Source of the DNA: Candidatus Bathyarchaeota archaeon
GTDB lineage: Archaea > Thermoproteota > Bathyarchaeia > TCS64
Length of the DNA: 14,603 nt
Assembly: GCA_016934355.1 (NCBI GenBank)
Contig: JAFGTA010000159.1
Location: 1 to 14,603 of the forward strand
Direction of reading: 5' to 3'
Part shown: in pieces, positions 6,670-13,114 of the stretch
How positions within the stretch are numbered: the first letter of the stretch is position 1
How the letters are laid out: every line of letters begins with the position of its first letter
Translations under genes and position numbers: made by a program
Notes under the pieces: model-generated
The model's input: only the letters and a program-made list of their open reading frames with translations
What the model was told of the DNA's origin: nothing
Database searches by the model: none

Positions 6670-6685
6670 GGTGATGTGGATCACC
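6670..6685 (+). promoter_or_regulatory. Hairpin containing an anti-anti-Shine-Dalgarno sequence at the small gene's start
   Basis: GGTGAT (6670-6675) and ATCACC (6680-6685) are exact inverted copies with a 4-nt loop. GAGGTGAT (6668-6675) is a strong match to an archaeal Shine-Dalgarno sequence, so the stem would hide it. It could control translation, or be chance inside coding sequence. Confidence 0.25.
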
Positions 6686-6877
6686 GGGACACGGTCGATA
6701 AGAAGCCCCCTAGACTCCGCCACCCAGCACGAGACCGACCTCAGGCTGACCTACAAACGGTACTGCGAGCTCTACCCCCACGCCAAGATACCTTACCGAG
6801 ACTACAAGCATATACAGGCCGCCAAGGCCTTCAAGAGACCCATAAGCAGCCGCAAGATACAGAGAATGGTGAGGTAA
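6671..6877 (+). CDS. Small basic protein, third gene of the SPFH operon; probable N-terminal membrane helix
   Basis: From GTG 6671 this encodes 68 residues, but the frame is open back to 6608. The codons just upstream read VTVLALLLVIFLEV, which joins MMWI to make a convincing membrane helix. No ATG, GTG or TTG precedes that helix, so translation may begin at a near-cognate codon in 6611-6650. Otherwise the helix is not made. The rest is soluble and basic: DLRLTYKRYCELYPHAKIPY (23-42), RDYKHIQAAKAFKRPISSRK (43-62) and a final IQRMVR. I do not recognise the family. It lies just after the SPFH stop on the same strand, so it is probably translated from the same mRNA and sits in the same membrane site. 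Spacing and codon use support a real gene. Confidence 0.6.
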   Translation: MMWITGTRSIRSPLDSATQHETDLRLTYKRYCELYPHAKIPYRDYKHIQAAKAFKRPISSRKIQRMVR

Positions 6878-6885
6878 CCCATTTT

Positions 6886-8379
6886 TTACCTGTACTTGCC
6901 GCCGGTTGGGTAGGCGTCCCACCGCATGTGCCTGAACTCCAGCAAACCGAGGTCCGCGGGGCCCAGCCCCGGAGGGTCAACAGGGTAGTCCACCGCGCTC
7001 CAAGTGTCCCACCACGCCTTATGGTGAACCCTGCTCTTGATCTCGACGACGTCGAAGCCGTCAACGTCCAGGCCCAGCGCCTTCAACGGGTCCGCGCTCA
7101 TCGGCGCCGAAAGCCTCTCCGTGATAACCACATGCCTGTTCTCACCCAGGTCCAACGACGCAACGAGGTCAACCTTCTCGTGTGCGCCTCTGCCCATGGG
7201 GCCGGTCTCCACCCACTCGGCGCTCCCGAGGAACTCGATCTCCCCGGTCACCTCGACGGGGCCACCGCTGATGGGGTCGAGCCAGCCGCCTATCTCCACG
7301 GTGACCGTGTCACCCACCTTATAGTTCTCCTTCAGCATCTTCAGCACCTTCGGGTCGGCAACCCCGGCGCTGCACCAGTTCACGGCGCCCTGATCCAGAA
7401 ACTCCCTGAGCACGTGGGTGCCGTCGCCCAGCCTGTCGTCGTGGTAGGCGATGACCACAGGCTTCTTACCCGCCTTAACCATCTTCATCACCTCTGCGAC
7501 GCCTTCCTTGGCCTTGGGCAGCCTCCTGGTCAACTCCTCTCGGAGGCTCCACATGAGGTCGCTGAGGTCCTGCGCCGCCTCCTCGGCTAGCTTCCTGTCG
7601 CCGTCTGTGACGACGAAGACGCTGGCGCCCAGGTCAGGCACGTCAGCGTACGCGAAGCCGGGTGCTACAGAGGCACAGTAGATGCCTTTTGCCTCCCACT
7701 CGCGGCACCTGTCGTACACCTTCTTCATAGGGTTGAACTCGCTCGCCTGGAAGACGCTGGCGCTCACGATGCCAGGCTTCCTGAAAGCCATCTCAGGCTT
7801 GAAGCCGCCCCGCACCGTCTCGATCATGCACCTGCCCGCCGTGTACCCAATATCGTGGCTGTCCAGATGCGGGTAGGTCTTCAATATGAACACGGCGTCC
7901 GCCGCGTGCGCCATCTCAACGTCCTCGTTCGCGTGGAGATCGAACGTCACCATCACAGGGACGTCCCCCACGGCCGCTCTCACCCGGCGAACGATCTCGG
8001 CCTCGGGGCGGGGCACGTTGGTGACCGCCATGGCGCCGTGCAGCGCAAGCAGCACGCCGTCCAGGCCGCCGGCGCCCATCTGCTCCTCAAGCCGGCTCAC
8101 TATACGGCCTGTAATGACGTCGAATGCCTCGGTTGTTATCCAGCTGCCGTAGCCGGTCAGCTTGGGCCAGCCCGTGCGTAGGATGCCGACGAGCTCAACG
8201 TCCTCCTCTCCCTCGGCGGCTGCCTTGTAGCCTGTTATGTATCCCTGGCCCTCCCCCTCTGTGTCCAGGGTGTCGGGGCCGTACCTTATCCCTCCGGCCT
8301 CCCACGCCTCAAGTGTGCTGATCTCGGGGCAGAAGGTCAGGGTCTCGTGGCTGAAACTAGCGACCGCTATCCTCATCAT
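6886..8379 (-). CDS. M81-family (MlrC-like) metallopeptidase
   Basis: This 497-residue protein covers the full length of the M81 family named after microcystinase MlrC. It opens with RIAVASFSHETLTFCP (3-18), the family's 'E-x-N-T-F-P' region. LLALHGAM (110-117) follows, then probable zinc ligands Asp147 and His149 in TFDLHANED and His171 in YPHLDSHDIG. Other family blocks are APGFAYADVPDLGASVFVVTDG (239-260) and HDDRLGDGTHVL (313-324). MlrC opens linear microcystin, but most archaeal and soil relatives act on unknown cyclic or modified peptides or amides. The start is ATG 8379 or 8376. The gene stands alone, convergent with the small SPFH-operon gene (8 nt gap) and divergent from the nitroreductase, with an inverted repeat around its TATA box. 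Confidence 0.92.
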   Translation of the reverse strand: MMRIAVASFSHETLTFCPEISTLEAWEAGGIRYGPDTLDTEGEGQGYITGYKAAAEGEEDVELVGILRTGWPKLTGYGSWITTEAFDVITGRIVSRLEEQMGAGGLDGVLLALHGAMAVTNVPRPEAEIVRRVRAAVGDVPVMVTFDLHANEDVEMAHAADAVFILKTYPHLDSHDIGYTAGRCMIETVRGGFKPEMAFRKPGIVSASVFQASEFNPMKKVYDRCREWEAKGIYCASVAPGFAYADVPDLGASVFVVTDGDRKLAEEAAQDLSDLMWSLREELTRRLPKAKEGVAEVMKMVKAGKKPVVIAYHDDRLGDGTHVLREFLDQGAVNWCSAGVADPKVLKMLKENYKVGDTVTVEIGGWLDPISGGPVEVTGEIEFLGSAEWVETGPMGRGAHEKVDLVASLDLGENRHVVITERLSAPMSADPLKALGLDVDGFDVVEIKSRVHHKAWWDTWSAVDYPVDPPGLGPADLGLLEFRHMRWDAYPTGGKYR

Positions 8380-8401
8380 GGTTCACTGATCAGGGGTGGA
8401 T

Positions 8402-8422
8402 GTTCAACGATAAAAGTTGAAC
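8402..8422. promoter_or_regulatory. 7-7-7 inverted repeat around the M81 gene TATA box
   Basis: GTTCAAC (8402-8408) and GTTGAAC (8416-8422) are exact inverted copies flanking GATAAAA. On the minus strand the middle reads TTTTATC, the probable TATA box about 34 nt upstream of ATG 8379. A factor bound here would cover the TATA box and could also affect the divergent nitroreductase promoter 20-50 nt away. Confidence 0.5.
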
Positions 8423-8440
8423 CCGCCGTTTTTCGATTCA

Positions 8441-8447
8441 GTTAAAT
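8441..8447 (+). promoter_or_regulatory. TATA-like promoter of the nitroreductase gene
   Basis: GTTAAAT is centred 27-30 nt upstream of GTG 8472 and ATG 8475, which suits leaderless initiation. Confidence 0.4.
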
Positions 8448-8471
8448 CGCGTCGCTCCGCATACGTCCCCT

Positions 8472-8999
8472 GTGATGAACGTCTTCGATGCGATCAAGAC
8501 CCGTAGAAGCGTGCGGAGGTACAAGCCGGAGCCTATCCCGAAGGAGCACCTCAAGCAGATACTGGAGGCAGCCCGGCTCGCCCCCTCGGCTGGCAACAGG
8601 CAGCCGTGGAGGTTTGTGGTGGCCACGGACCCCGTGCTCAAGAAGAAGCTGGGCGTCGTCGCCCGGAACCAGACGTGGATTAGCGACGCCGGCGCCATCG
8701 TCGCTGCGCTCGCCATGGACCCCAAGAACCCGGAGGTCTACGAGATGTGGGCCGAACGCGACGTGATGACCGCGGTAGAGCACATGGTGCTCTCGGCGTG
8801 GGAGCTGGGCTACGGCACCTGCTGGCTGGGGGCGTTCACGGAGGAAAAGGTGAAGGAGCTGCTGGGCGTCCCGGAGGAGATGAAGGTCATCGTGCTGCTG
8901 TCTATAGGCGTGCCCGACCAGAAGCCTGGGCCCAAGGGCAGGAAGCCGTTCGAAGAGCTGTTCTACGGCGACAGATACGGTAAGAAGCTGGACCTGTAG
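8472..8999 (+). CDS. Nitroreductase-family FMN flavoprotein
   Basis: This 175-residue protein is a typical compact nitroreductase. RRSVRRYKPEPIP (11-23) holds the arginines that bind the FMN phosphate, and LAPSAGNRQPWRFVV (36-50) is the second FMN-contact block. HMVLSAWELGYGTCWLGAF (104-122) is the conserved GxGxxWxG region, and VLLSIGVPDQKPGPKGRKPF (141-160) closes the barrel. It should be a cytoplasmic homodimer using NAD(P)H or another donor to reduce a nitro, quinone or enone substrate. The start is GTG 8472 or ATG 8475; the latter is the usual family start. It is divergent from the M81 gene over a shared 92-bp promoter region, which may mean joint control. Confidence 0.93.
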   Translation: MMNVFDAIKTRRSVRRYKPEPIPKEHLKQILEAARLAPSAGNRQPWRFVVATDPVLKKKLGVVARNQTWISDAGAIVAALAMDPKNPEVYEMWAERDVMTAVEHMVLSAWELGYGTCWLGAFTEEKVKELLGVPEEMKVIVLLSIGVPDQKPGPKGRKPFEELFYGDRYGKKLDL

Positions 9000-9022
9000 C
9001 ACCCGCTTTAGTGTCCACTGGC

Positions 9023-9057
9023 TTCTTATTATTTAAGAAAAAATGTTGGGGTTTTTT
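9023..9057. terminator. Shared terminator between nitroreductase and HTH regulator genes
   Basis: TTCTTA (9023-9028) and TAAGAA (9034-9039) form a 6-bp stem with a 5-nt loop. A T6 run follows on the plus strand (9052-9057), and an A run at 9038-9043 gives T6 on the minus strand. It sits between two convergent genes and probably serves both. Confidence 0.5.
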
Positions 9058-9373
9058 ACCGTCCCCGGGCGATCTGGAGGGGGTTGAAGTCCGGCTCATC
9101 GATCTCGATGAGTCCCTTTGCGCGGTCAAAGTATCTGATGACGCTGTCACCCTTGGGGGTGATCTCATAGTACTTACTGGTCCGCTTGTCCTTCGACTCC
9201 GATGCATCGACCTCGACAACCAGGTCCTGGACCGCCATTGAGGATAGTATTCCCTGAAGCAGCTTCCACGAAAGGTTGGCGCCGTACATAATGCGTGTGG
9301 GCTTCTTCGTGCCCTCCTTGATCACCTTGAGCACATCTAGGTAAATTTCAAGCTTAGATCGCCTGCTTTTCAA
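9056..9373 (-). CDS. Winged-helix transcriptional regulator (HTH_45 type)
   Basis: This 105-residue protein resembles the archaeal ArnR1-like/HTH_45 winged-helix family. It opens with SRRSKLEIYLDVLKVIKEG (3-21) and KPTRIMYGANLSWKLLQGIL (24-43, recognition helix region). A wing ending SKYYEITPKGDSVIRYFDRA (66-85) follows. The protein should bind DNA as a dimer and probably autoregulates: an 8-bp inverted repeat lies 37-62 nt upstream. The only possible start is TTG 9373, because an in-frame stop lies a few codons before it and no ATG follows soon. It stands alone between two minus/plus neighbours, so its target may be itself or a distant operon. Confidence 0.82.
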   Translation of the reverse strand: MKSRRSKLEIYLDVLKVIKEGTKKPTRIMYGANLSWKLLQGILSSMAVQDLVVEVDASESKDKRTSKYYEITPKGDSVIRYFDRAKGLIEIDEPDFNPLQIARGR

Positions 9374-9565
9374 ATTCGACCCCTACTGAGACAATCGTTC
9401 ACCGGATGAGCCCTATAACCTAGAGTGTATAGGGCACCCCTACAAACATGGGTTACAGTTCTAGAGGTATATCCGAGATTCATGTTCTTCGAGTCTGTCA
9501 ACGCTGAATATTACTAAAAAGGAATATGGATTACCAGTAAATTTACGGGGATCGATGTGAAAACG
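9374..9565. other. Intergenic region between HTH regulator and cupin genes
   Basis: Apart from the inverted repeat at 9410-9435, I see no gene. A 19-codon frame from ATG 9448 has no support. The sequence is mixed to AT-rich. Confidence 0.3.
9410..9435. promoter_or_regulatory. 8-bp inverted repeat upstream of the HTH regulator, probable operator
   Basis: GCCCTATA (9410-9417) and TATAGGGC (9428-9435) are exact inverted copies with a 10-nt spacer. The half-sites are 18 bp apart centre to centre, roughly two helical turns. The near arm contains a minus-strand TTATAG that may be the regulator's own TATA box. This suits autoregulation by the winged-helix protein. Confidence 0.55.
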
Positions 9566-9578
9566 CCTGTAAAACAGG
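9566..9578 (-). terminator. Terminator hairpin of the cupin gene
   Basis: CCTGT and ACAGG form a 5-bp stem with a 3-nt loop. On the minus strand it is followed by CGTTTTC. It lies 19-31 nt past the cupin stop. Confidence 0.4.
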
Positions 9579-9596
9579 GAGAAACACAGAAAACGG

Positions 9597-9935
9597 CTAT
9601 TTCTGCAGCGGGATCAGGCAGAGGAACACGAAGGGCTTATCGCCTGTGTTCACGAAGTTGTGCTCCTCGTTGGGCTCAACAAGCAGCACGCTGCCCGGAC
9701 CAATCTTGGTCTCACCAGCTTTGGAGACCGCCTTAGCGTTTCCCTCAAGCACATAGACCTCGTGCTCCCAACTGTGGGTGTGGTACGGGGTGTTGCCGCC
9801 GGGCGCGACCTCGAAGCGCCTCATGGAGAAGTTGGGGGCTCCCGTCTTCTCGTTGATGAGCCACCTTATCTTGACCTTCTTGGCTGGCTCGGGTACGTCC
9901 AGGTTCTCTACCTCTGTGTAGTGAAAATGCTTCAT
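9597..9935 (-). CDS. Single-domain cupin
   Basis: This 112-residue protein is a small cupin. Motif 1 spans 47-65: His52, His54 and Glu59 as metal ligands in YHTHSWEHEVYVLEG. Motif 2 spans about 80-94, with His92 as the fourth ligand in PNEEHNF. Such proteins bind one metal ion and act as dioxygenases, isomerases or sensors; the substrate is not predictable. The start ATG 9935 is supported twice. A TATA box (TTATAAAA, 9959-9966 minus) is 27 nt upstream. A strong GGAGGAG (9948-9954) also sits 12 nt before the ATG, but would fall outside a leaderless transcript. It is divergent from the YeiH-like transporter. Confidence 0.9.
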   Translation of the reverse strand: MKHFHYTEVENLDVPEPAKKVKIRWLINEKTGAPNFSMRRFEVAPGGNTPYHTHSWEHEVYVLEGNAKAVSKAGETKIGPGSVLLVEPNEEHNFVNTGDKPFVFLCLIPLQK

Positions 9936-9958
9936 GGTACCATCTTACTCCTCCGGGG

Positions 9959-9966
9959 TTTTATAA
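9959..9966 (-). promoter_or_regulatory. TATA box of the cupin gene
   Basis: TTATAAAA on the minus strand is a near-consensus box centred 27 nt upstream of ATG 9935. Confidence 0.55.
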
Positions 9967-9976
9967 CCTTAACCAA

Positions 9977-11113
9977 ATGTTTTCTCCGCTGGGAGACGGA
10001 AAACAAAACACTATATTCTACGCAGGACATTGTCTGGTTCTCCGGTGGCTCAAGTTGGCATATAACAGGTTGGAACGGTTCACAGAGTACGTGCCGGGCG
10101 TCGTAATCGCCATGTTCATCGCTTTGATCGGCTTCGCGTTGTGGACGCAGTACAAGCCCGTGAGCGCCCTCATGTGGAGCTTCATCCTCGGGATCGCGGC
10201 GTCGAACCTACTAACCGTCCCGGAGAACGCCGTCCCGGGGCTCAGGTTCACCTCTTCTCAGCTGCTCAAGTTCACGATAGCCCTCATGGGGCTGGTGACC
10301 AGCGCCTCCGTCTGGTTTGAGGTCGGGATAGGAGCGGTGAACGCCCTCGTCGTCATCACGTTCTCGTTCCTCGTAAGCATATTCTTCGGCAGACGGTTCG
10401 GGCTGAGCAGCAGACTCGCAATCCTCATCGGCGTTGGTACCAGCATCTGCGGTGCCTCAGCCATAGCCGCCGTGGCGCCCGCCATCAAGGCGAGGGAGGA
10501 GGAGATCGGCGTAGCCATCAGCGGCATCACGCTTTTCGGGCTCATCAGCATGTTCCTGTACCCATACCTCTTCACAAACACAGCGGTGTACGAGTGGCTT
10601 CTGGGCAACCCCAACGTCTACGCCATCTGGGTGGGCTCCGGGGTCCACGAGTCAGCCCAGGTGATAGCCGCCGCCTGCACCCTGAGCCCAGACTGCATGC
10701 AGCCGGCTCTCATTATCAAGTCCATCAGGATATTCATGATAGCCCCCATAGTCCTAGCCTCCACCTATTTCCTAAACAGGTTCGAGTCAGGCGAAGGACT
10801 GAAGGCGAAGACGTCGGTGCCGACGTTCGCCCTAGTCTTCCTACTGAACTCCCTACTATGCGCCGGGCTGGACGCCTATACCGTCGGTAGCCCGGCCCTG
10901 CTCCAGATGTGGACGCTCGCCAAGACGGCTCTCAAGTCCAGCCTGATCCCGTTCCTGCTAGCCATAGCGTTCGCTGGCGTCGGGGCGAAGGTTAGGTTCA
11001 GCGACATAGCGAAGGTGGGGTGGAGAACCTTCGGGTTCGCCGCGCTGATGTCCGTGTTAGCGGGCGCCTTGGCATTGGGGATGGCTGTGCTCATCGCGCC
11101 CTACATCGCGTAA
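9977..11113 (+). CDS. UPF0324/YeiH-family membrane transporter
   Basis: This multi-helix membrane protein has the YeiH/YadS (UPF0324) signature. GTSICGASAIAAVAPAIKAR lies at 154-173, EEEIGVAISGITLFG follows, and GSGVHESAQVIAAAC spans 220-234. About ten hydrophobic helices span roughly 38-375. The family is annotated as putative sulfate or organosulfonate exporters and is usually uncharacterised; transport direction is unknown here. The outer ATG 9977 gives 378 residues, but the first 25 are not family-like and contain a TATA-like CTATATTC (10011-10018). TTG 10055 or TTG 10070 (about 350 residues, the family's usual length) is the likelier start. The gene ends 8 nt from the convergent kinase. 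Confidence 0.87.
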   Translation: MFSPLGDGKQNTIFYAGHCLVLRWLKLAYNRLERFTEYVPGVVIAMFIALIGFALWTQYKPVSALMWSFILGIAASNLLTVPENAVPGLRFTSSQLLKFTIALMGLVTSASVWFEVGIGAVNALVVITFSFLVSIFFGRRFGLSSRLAILIGVGTSICGASAIAAVAPAIKAREEEIGVAISGITLFGLISMFLYPYLFTNTAVYEWLLGNPNVYAIWVGSGVHESAQVIAAACTLSPDCMQPALIIKSIRIFMIAPIVLASTYFLNRFESGEGLKAKTSVPTFALVFLLNSLLCAGLDAYTVGSPALLQMWTLAKTALKSSLIPFLLAIAFAGVGAKVRFSDIAKVGWRTFGFAALMSVLAGALALGMAVLIAPYIA

Positions 11114-11121
11114 CCAGTCGC

Positions 11122-12075
11122 CTAGAGACGCTTCCACCTGTTCAGAAGTTTTTCGAGCTGCTCCTTGGTGGGTCCGCCGCGGGTCTCCTTCCGTGTCGCC
11201 TTGAAGCTGCCAGCCGCGCTCCCCCGCCTCAGCGCCTCGATGTCGTCGAGTCCCTCCACCTTGGCGCTTGCGAAGCCGCCGATGAAGGCGTCGCCGCAGC
11301 CCACCGTGTTAATCACGCTTAGGCCCAACTCGTCGAGTGGCACAGCGTCCATGGTGACAGTGGTCCCGATGGAGTCGAGGCAGAGGGTGGAGCCTTTCGT
11401 CCCGTGCTTCACGATGGCCTTGACGCCCCGTACGTGCCGCTCCAGCTCCTCGATGACAGCCTTGGGCTCGCTGGTGCCGAGGAGGTTCTCGTACTCAAGG
11501 TGGTTCAGTACGAAGTAGTCGGTGTACCTGAGCGTAGGCAGCAAAGCGTCCAGCCCGTGCTCGGCGTAGACGCCGGGGTCCCAGATCACGGTGACGCCGT
11601 TCTCCCTGCAGAGGCGCGCCAGCGACTCCGCCGCCTCGATGGGCGGGTCCATTATGACGCATACCTTGCTCTGCCTGATGAGGTCCAGGCGCTCTGGGTC
11701 CAGCATGTGACCGCCCGTGATCCTCAGGTTTGCGCCAAAGTAGGTGTGTATCTCGTTTGCGCCGTCGGCGCTGATACTGATGTACGCCTGCCCAGACTCC
11801 TCCCCCAGCACGATGAGGATGCCGCTGAAGTCCACACCCTCGTCCCTGAGGATGCCGATCTGCTGCTCGGCGATGGGGTCCTCCCCCAAGGCGCCTATGA
11901 AAGCCACCCTGCCTGATCCGAGGATGCGTGCGGCTGCGACCGAGACGTTCGCCGCGGTGCCGCCTGACACCCTCTGAATCTCCTTGACTGGCACCTCCTC
12001 GCCGGTCCGCGGCAGCCTCTCCATGAACAGGTTGATGTCCCAATTGATGGCGCCACAGCAGATCAGGTCAGCCAT
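11122..12075 (-). CDS. PfkB-family sugar/nucleoside kinase (ribokinase-like)
   Basis: From ATG 12075 this is a 317-residue ribokinase-fold kinase. The substrate-binding N-terminus is DLICCGAINWDINLF (3-17, Asp13), followed by the PfkB signature-1 region VSGGTAANVS (36-45). The anion-hole and catalytic motif is NTVGCGDAF (256-264), where Asp262 is the catalytic base and Cys260 replaces the usual Ala. NHLEYENLLG (191-200) carries the typical Mg/phosphate-contact Asn and Glu. It lies 4 nt downstream of the nucleoside hydrolase stop, so it is the second gene of an operon. It probably phosphorylates ribose released from nucleosides, though adenosine- or inosine-type kinase activity is possible. 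GTG 12096 is an alternative start, overlapping the upstream gene by 17 nt. The ATG is preferred because the first beta strand begins there. Confidence 0.88.
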   Translation of the reverse strand: MADLICCGAINWDINLFMERLPRTGEEVPVKEIQRVSGGTAANVSVAAARILGSGRVAFIGALGEDPIAEQQIGILRDEGVDFSGILIVLGEESGQAYISISADGANEIHTYFGANLRITGGHMLDPERLDLIRQSKVCVIMDPPIEAAESLARLCRENGVTVIWDPGVYAEHGLDALLPTLRYTDYFVLNHLEYENLLGTSEPKAVIEELERHVRGVKAIVKHGTKGSTLCLDSIGTTVTMDAVPLDELGLSVINTVGCGDAFIGGFASAKVEGLDDIEALRRGSAAGSFKATRKETRGGPTKEQLEKLLNRWKRL

Positions 12076-12079
12076 GGAG

Positions 12080-13015
12080 TCAGCCCCGTGCGACACGGTC
12101 CATTATAAGCCTGTGAAAGCGAGGGGCGTCGACCTCAACTATTATCTCGGCGTTGGGCTCAGCTTTCGCTCTGTGGAAGCGGCGCCTGTCGACGACCGTC
12201 ATTCCGACCGTGAGCTCGCCCCGGGTCTCCACGTCCACGATGTGCCTCTCCGTCTTGAAGATACTAGGATCAACCAGGTAGGCGACCGCCATGGGGTCGT
12301 GAAGGCTGAAACCTTTCAACCGCTCCACTAGAGGCCCGCAAAGGTCCACTACTAGCCCAGACCGCCTCGTGTCCAGTGCCTTGATCTCGTTGAACATGTC
12401 AACGCCCATCCTATAGTCGGGGTGGGTGGTGGTGTCGAGGCCCACGCAAACAACGTTGAACCCGCTGTTGAAAACCATCCGCGCCGCCTCGGGGTCGTGC
12501 CAGACGTTGAACTCCGCCACAGGGTTGGCGTTTCCCTGCCCGTATGGGGTGAGCCCGAAGGCGCCGCCCATTATGACGAGCCCACCGATCTTCGAAGGCA
12601 GCCCGGGGTCGCCGAGCAACGCGGCGGCTATGTTGGTGAGTGGGCCGATGGCGACGAGGGTAAGGTCCTTGCCCAGTTCCGCGGCTTTCTCGTGGATCAT
12701 CTGGGTCGCGTTACGTGTGTCGGATTTTATCGTGGGCTCAGGGAGAACCGCGCCGCCCAGCCCGGATGAACCGTGGATGCCCTCGGCGTCGCTGAGCTTC
12801 TTCACGAGGGGTTTCTCCGCCCCCCTGCAGACGGGTACGTCGGTCCTGCCTAGGAACTCTAGGAGCTGCTTCGCGTTCCTGTGTCCCTTCGCGTGGCTAA
12901 CGTTGCCCGCTACAGTGGTCACTGCCTCCACCTCTAGCTCTTTGCTTCCGAAGGCGAGGAGGAACGCCAGCGCGTCGTCGACGCCCGGATCGGTGTCAAG
13001 AATGATGTGCTTCAA
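12080..13015 (-). CDS. Nucleoside hydrolase (inosine-uridine preferring type)
   Basis: This 311-residue enzyme has the family's calcium site DTDPGVDDA (7-15; Asp9, Asp13 and Asp14 visible). Further motifs are TVAGNV (34-39), IHGSSGLGG (80-88), VAIGPLTNIA (121-130) and AEFNVWHDPEAA (167-178, Glu168/Asn170). The last is the catalytic SLHDP (237-241, His239/Asp240). It splits the N-glycosidic bond of ribonucleosides, giving base and ribose, in the cytoplasm. The only good start is TTG 13015, backed by a Shine-Dalgarno match GAGGTG (13023-13028) with a 7-nt spacing, so this gene is probably not leaderless. It heads an operon with the PfkB kinase and is divergent from the ACT protein. Together they point to nucleoside salvage. 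Confidence 0.95.
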   Translation of the reverse strand: MKHIILDTDPGVDDALAFLLAFGSKELEVEAVTTVAGNVSHAKGHRNAKQLLEFLGRTDVPVCRGAEKPLVKKLSDAEGIHGSSGLGGAVLPEPTIKSDTRNATQMIHEKAAELGKDLTLVAIGPLTNIAAALLGDPGLPSKIGGLVIMGGAFGLTPYGQGNANPVAEFNVWHDPEAARMVFNSGFNVVCVGLDTTTHPDYRMGVDMFNEIKALDTRRSGLVVDLCGPLVERLKGFSLHDPMAVAYLVDPSIFKTERHIVDVETRGELTVGMTVVDRRRFHRAKAEPNAEIIVEVDAPRFHRLIMDRVARG

Positions 13016-13022
13016 AGTCTCC

Positions 13023-13028
13023 CACCTC
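13023..13028 (-). promoter_or_regulatory. Ribosome-binding site deciding the TTG start of the nucleoside hydrolase
   Basis: GAGGTG on the minus strand ends 7 nt before TTG 13015. No ATG or GTG is available in frame, so this site fixes the start. Confidence 0.6.
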
Positions 13029-13082
13029 GACTTTCTACGTGGTAACCTGAAAAAGCTTTCCCAACCGGCAGAGACAGTTGAA

Positions 13083-13093
13083 AAATCTTTAAC
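13083..13093 (+). promoter_or_regulatory. TATA-like promoter of the AbrB/ACT gene
   Basis: AAATCTTTAAC is centred 27 nt upstream of ATG 13115 and no Shine-Dalgarno lies between, so leaderless initiation is likely. Confidence 0.4.
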
Positions 13094-13114
13094 CTATGAC
13101 GCCGATATTGACCC

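Noticed and set aside
6676..7590. 304-residue open frame on the plus strand
   Set aside because: It runs antisense to the M81 gene and out of frame with the small SPFH-operon gene. It has His/Val/Arg-rich shadow composition and no domain.
9448..9507. 19-codon frame from an ATG in the HTH-cupin intergenic region
   Set aside because: It is too short, with no Shine-Dalgarno, no TATA at the right spacing and no recognisable motif.
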